This document shows, one piece after another, positions 62,341 to 64,000 of a DNA stretch of 64,000 bases. The DNA is taken from the NCBI GenBank assembly GCA_007844125.1, contig CM017558.1, positions 46,882,164-46,946,163 on the forward strand, written 5' to 3'. The notes under the pieces are model-generated. The model searched no databases, was not told the DNA's origin, and worked only from the letters and a program-made list of their open reading frames with translations. This DNA is from Sinonovacula constricta. Lineage: Eukaryota > Mollusca > Bivalvia > Cardiida > Solecurtidae. Numbering within the stretch: position 1 is the stretch's first letter; every line of letters begins with the position of its first letter. Both the position numbers and the translations under genes were made by a program.

Positions 62341-62700
62341 TTATACGTTCGAATTAAAGCACAATATGTACAAGAACTCCTCACAAGTGAGCATATAGCT
62401 CTGTAACACCGATTTAAGCACTCCAGTTGGTCCATATTGCCGATCCATATTGCCGACAGTCCGTTCCATGGGGGTATGATAATCAAACATTTGTTCTAAC
62501 TGTAACTTTGGCTTGCATGCGAATACCTTTGTCCTTTTTTCTAATTTTGTATATGTATTGTATGACTGACATATTTCCTTATTCATTATAACAACAATGT
62601 TACCTGTGCAGTGTGGCGGTCGTAAAAGTCTCCCCGTGCATGTAATTTTTGTTGTCATTTAATTCATCCTACAAGGATTGTTACGTGTATTTTTTCTTCG
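62341..62700 (+). repeat. Dispersed repeat related to the RT element 3' region (D copy)
   Basis: Paralogue of 22774-23100 with the same landmarks (tccatattgccgac, gcagtgtggcggtcgt, attcatcctacaaggattg). Confidence 0.6.
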
Positions 62701-63471
62701 ATAGACATTGGGCTTTGGTTCCTCAATTCCATCTACACATAAACTTGTTATACAACGATTTACACGTCTTATCTGGTTATTCTTTGTCTTGATTCAGAAA
62801 GTAAATTTCATAAGCAATCAACAATTTTGAATGTTTTTTCTAATAGAAATAATAATTCTCTCCTTCCTAATACTATTCGGACATTATTTTTCAATTGCGC
62901 CACTACTTTCGTTTAAATATGTTATCATTCGTCTAAGAAAACGTCAGTACTATGGCATTTTTTATTCAAATAGATGTTTTTCTCATCATTGCTTGCAATT
63001 GAGAAACCCCTCGGGAAATGCGAGATTAGAGCTCTGTAAAACCGGGAAAGCTCGTATCAATTCTCGAAGAAATTAAATGCATCTAATCAGTTCCAACAAG
63101 TTTGGGCGCATGTTGCCAGTGCTGCAATAAATATATGTCTCATTAAACAAAACATTTATCACAGATTTCTCTTAAAATAATTGACGTGGGTAGACAATAA
63201 AGATGCCCAATAACTATGTTTTTTCTCAGTTCCAGCACCATTGATGATGTGGGCTAACCAACACATCAGTTGAGTTGTGTATTAATGTAATCACATGCCA
63301 TAAGCGAATATATAAATAAACTAACTTTACTACCACATTGGTCATGTTTCAACAATAACTTTTCTTATCAATAATAAGATTTTAAAATTACTTAGGACAT
63401 TTAGATTTTTATATGTGTGGTTGCTTTGAATCTGAAGACTTGAGAACTCGATTTACCAAGCATAAAGGTGA

Positions 63472-63726
63472 TCATCTTTTGAAAACTGTTGATCGCTTAC
63501 AAAGAGAAACTTGCACCTCGTAAGTAGCGTTTTTCAGCGCTTTGATCTGTGATGGGGTTGTAGTGTTGGTAGATAAGGTAGCGGCATGGATAATGAGTGT
63601 GGTAGTTGTAACTGTATTTTGTGGGCTAGTATGGATAACGACAGAGGTTGTGGAAGGGGTAGTGAATATAGCAAGCAATATAACATACCGAGGATTAATG
63701 TATATACTTAGTTTTTTGTATTGCAC
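63472..63726 (-). CDS. Putative short form of the Thr-rich protein (unit D)
   Basis: An 84-codon minus-strand ORF with YVILLAIFTTPSTTSVV (a hydrophobic leader-like stretch) near the start, a short Thr-rich part (PQNTVTTTTLII) and a non-repetitive end with KNATYEVQVSLCKRSTVF. The leader and first Thr block align with the ORF at 48812-49471. It may show the ancestral gene before repeat expansion, or a repeat fragment. Confidence 0.28.
   Translation of the reverse strand: MQYKKLSIYINPRYVILLAIFTTPSTTSVVIHTSPQNTVTTTTLIIHAATLSTNTTTPSQIKALKNATYEVQVSLCKRSTVFKR
63540..63690. repeat. Minimal minisatellite block, unit D
   Basis: It contains gagtgtggtagttgtaactg and tttgtgggctagtatgg, diverged single copies of the modules found as arrays in A and C. 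No tandem expansion. Confidence 0.65.
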
Positions 63727-64000
63727 GCCAAATCAAAAAAAACTAACGACAAAAATAATATATAAATAGTGTTATATAGTCTAGTTTAAGACCAATCCGA
63801 TTAGTAACTATTGATGTATCGTCGATTTGATTCAGTCAGTTGACAATCGGTCAATACAAATGCATTTAAAATCTACTTACATAACAAATATATAACACAG
63901 TTTTATAGTCTAGCCCTAAGTCTCATTTGGTGTCACTATAAATACATCGTCATTATAAATTAGACACCACTGTTTTAAATTTCACAATATAACATGTGGG

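Larger units (their letters stand above)
59990..64000. repeat. Segmental duplication unit D, partial
   Basis: This segment follows unit B from about 18560 to 23790 with the same order of landmarks, including a 20.6/60.9 kb conserved block, the dispersed-repeat copy at 22.8/62.4 kb and the sequence ending in aatataacatgtggg at the last bases of the window. It lacks the two insertions present in B, so it acts as an empty-site reference. It retains a short minisatellite block (63540-63690) that B has lost. The window ends before the position where the deaminase-like gene would lie. Confidence 0.8.

Overview
This window is animal nuclear DNA. It is AT-rich, with long microsatellites, a nested set of retrotransposons, SINEs and DNA transposons, very little coding sequence, and single-exon genes with poly(A) signals and 3' splice-site-like signals just before the start codon. 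The SINE and several short dispersed repeats look like those common in molluscs, so a mollusc, perhaps a bivalve, is the best guess. This rests on memory, not on a database search.

The main content is a paralogous array. One ancestral unit occurs as copy A (from the window start to about 18.2 kb), B (about 18.5-28.2 kb), C (about 41.96-56.06 kb) and D (about 60.0 kb to the window end, cut off). Units A, B and C each end in one gene for a roughly 408-residue secreted, cysteine-rich protein. Its N-terminal half carries the zinc-binding signature of the nucleic-acid cytidine deaminase fold (HGE, then PC followed nine residues later by C). Gene 1 (16081-17307) is intact. Gene 2 (25459-26701) has a +1 frameshift, and gene 3 (53301-54527) has one CAA-to-TAA nonsense change. 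A fourth gene is predicted about 1.7-3.5 kb beyond the right end.

Other parts of the unit are a 27/45-bp GT-rich minisatellite (5.9-7.85, 48.3-49.45 and a short form at 63.5-63.7 kb), whose minus strand can be read as a Thr-rich mucin-like repeat protein; CAT-rich and GTT-rich simple sequence upstream of the genes; and a recurring TTTCACTTTC box that resembles an interferon-stimulated response element.

The units differ by insertions that can be compared with empty sites in their paralogues. Unit A carries a decayed LINE (7.84-13.06 kb) with a 550-bp TIR transposon inside its endonuclease domain, a 39-bp SINE tail and a LINE 3' stub. Unit B carries a pogo/Tigger-like element (21243-22108) and an approximately 1.1-kb insertion. 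Unit C carries a 5'-truncated reverse-transcriptase element on the minus strand (45521-47342).

The interval 28.2-41.9 kb, and 56.06-60 kb, contain dispersed and tandem repeats, SINEs, a relic of the unit upstream region (40.9-41.4 kb) and a short integrase-like exon-like ORF (29.04-29.23 kb). No complete gene was recognised there. No rRNA, tRNA gene, CRISPR array or bacterial operon signal was seen.
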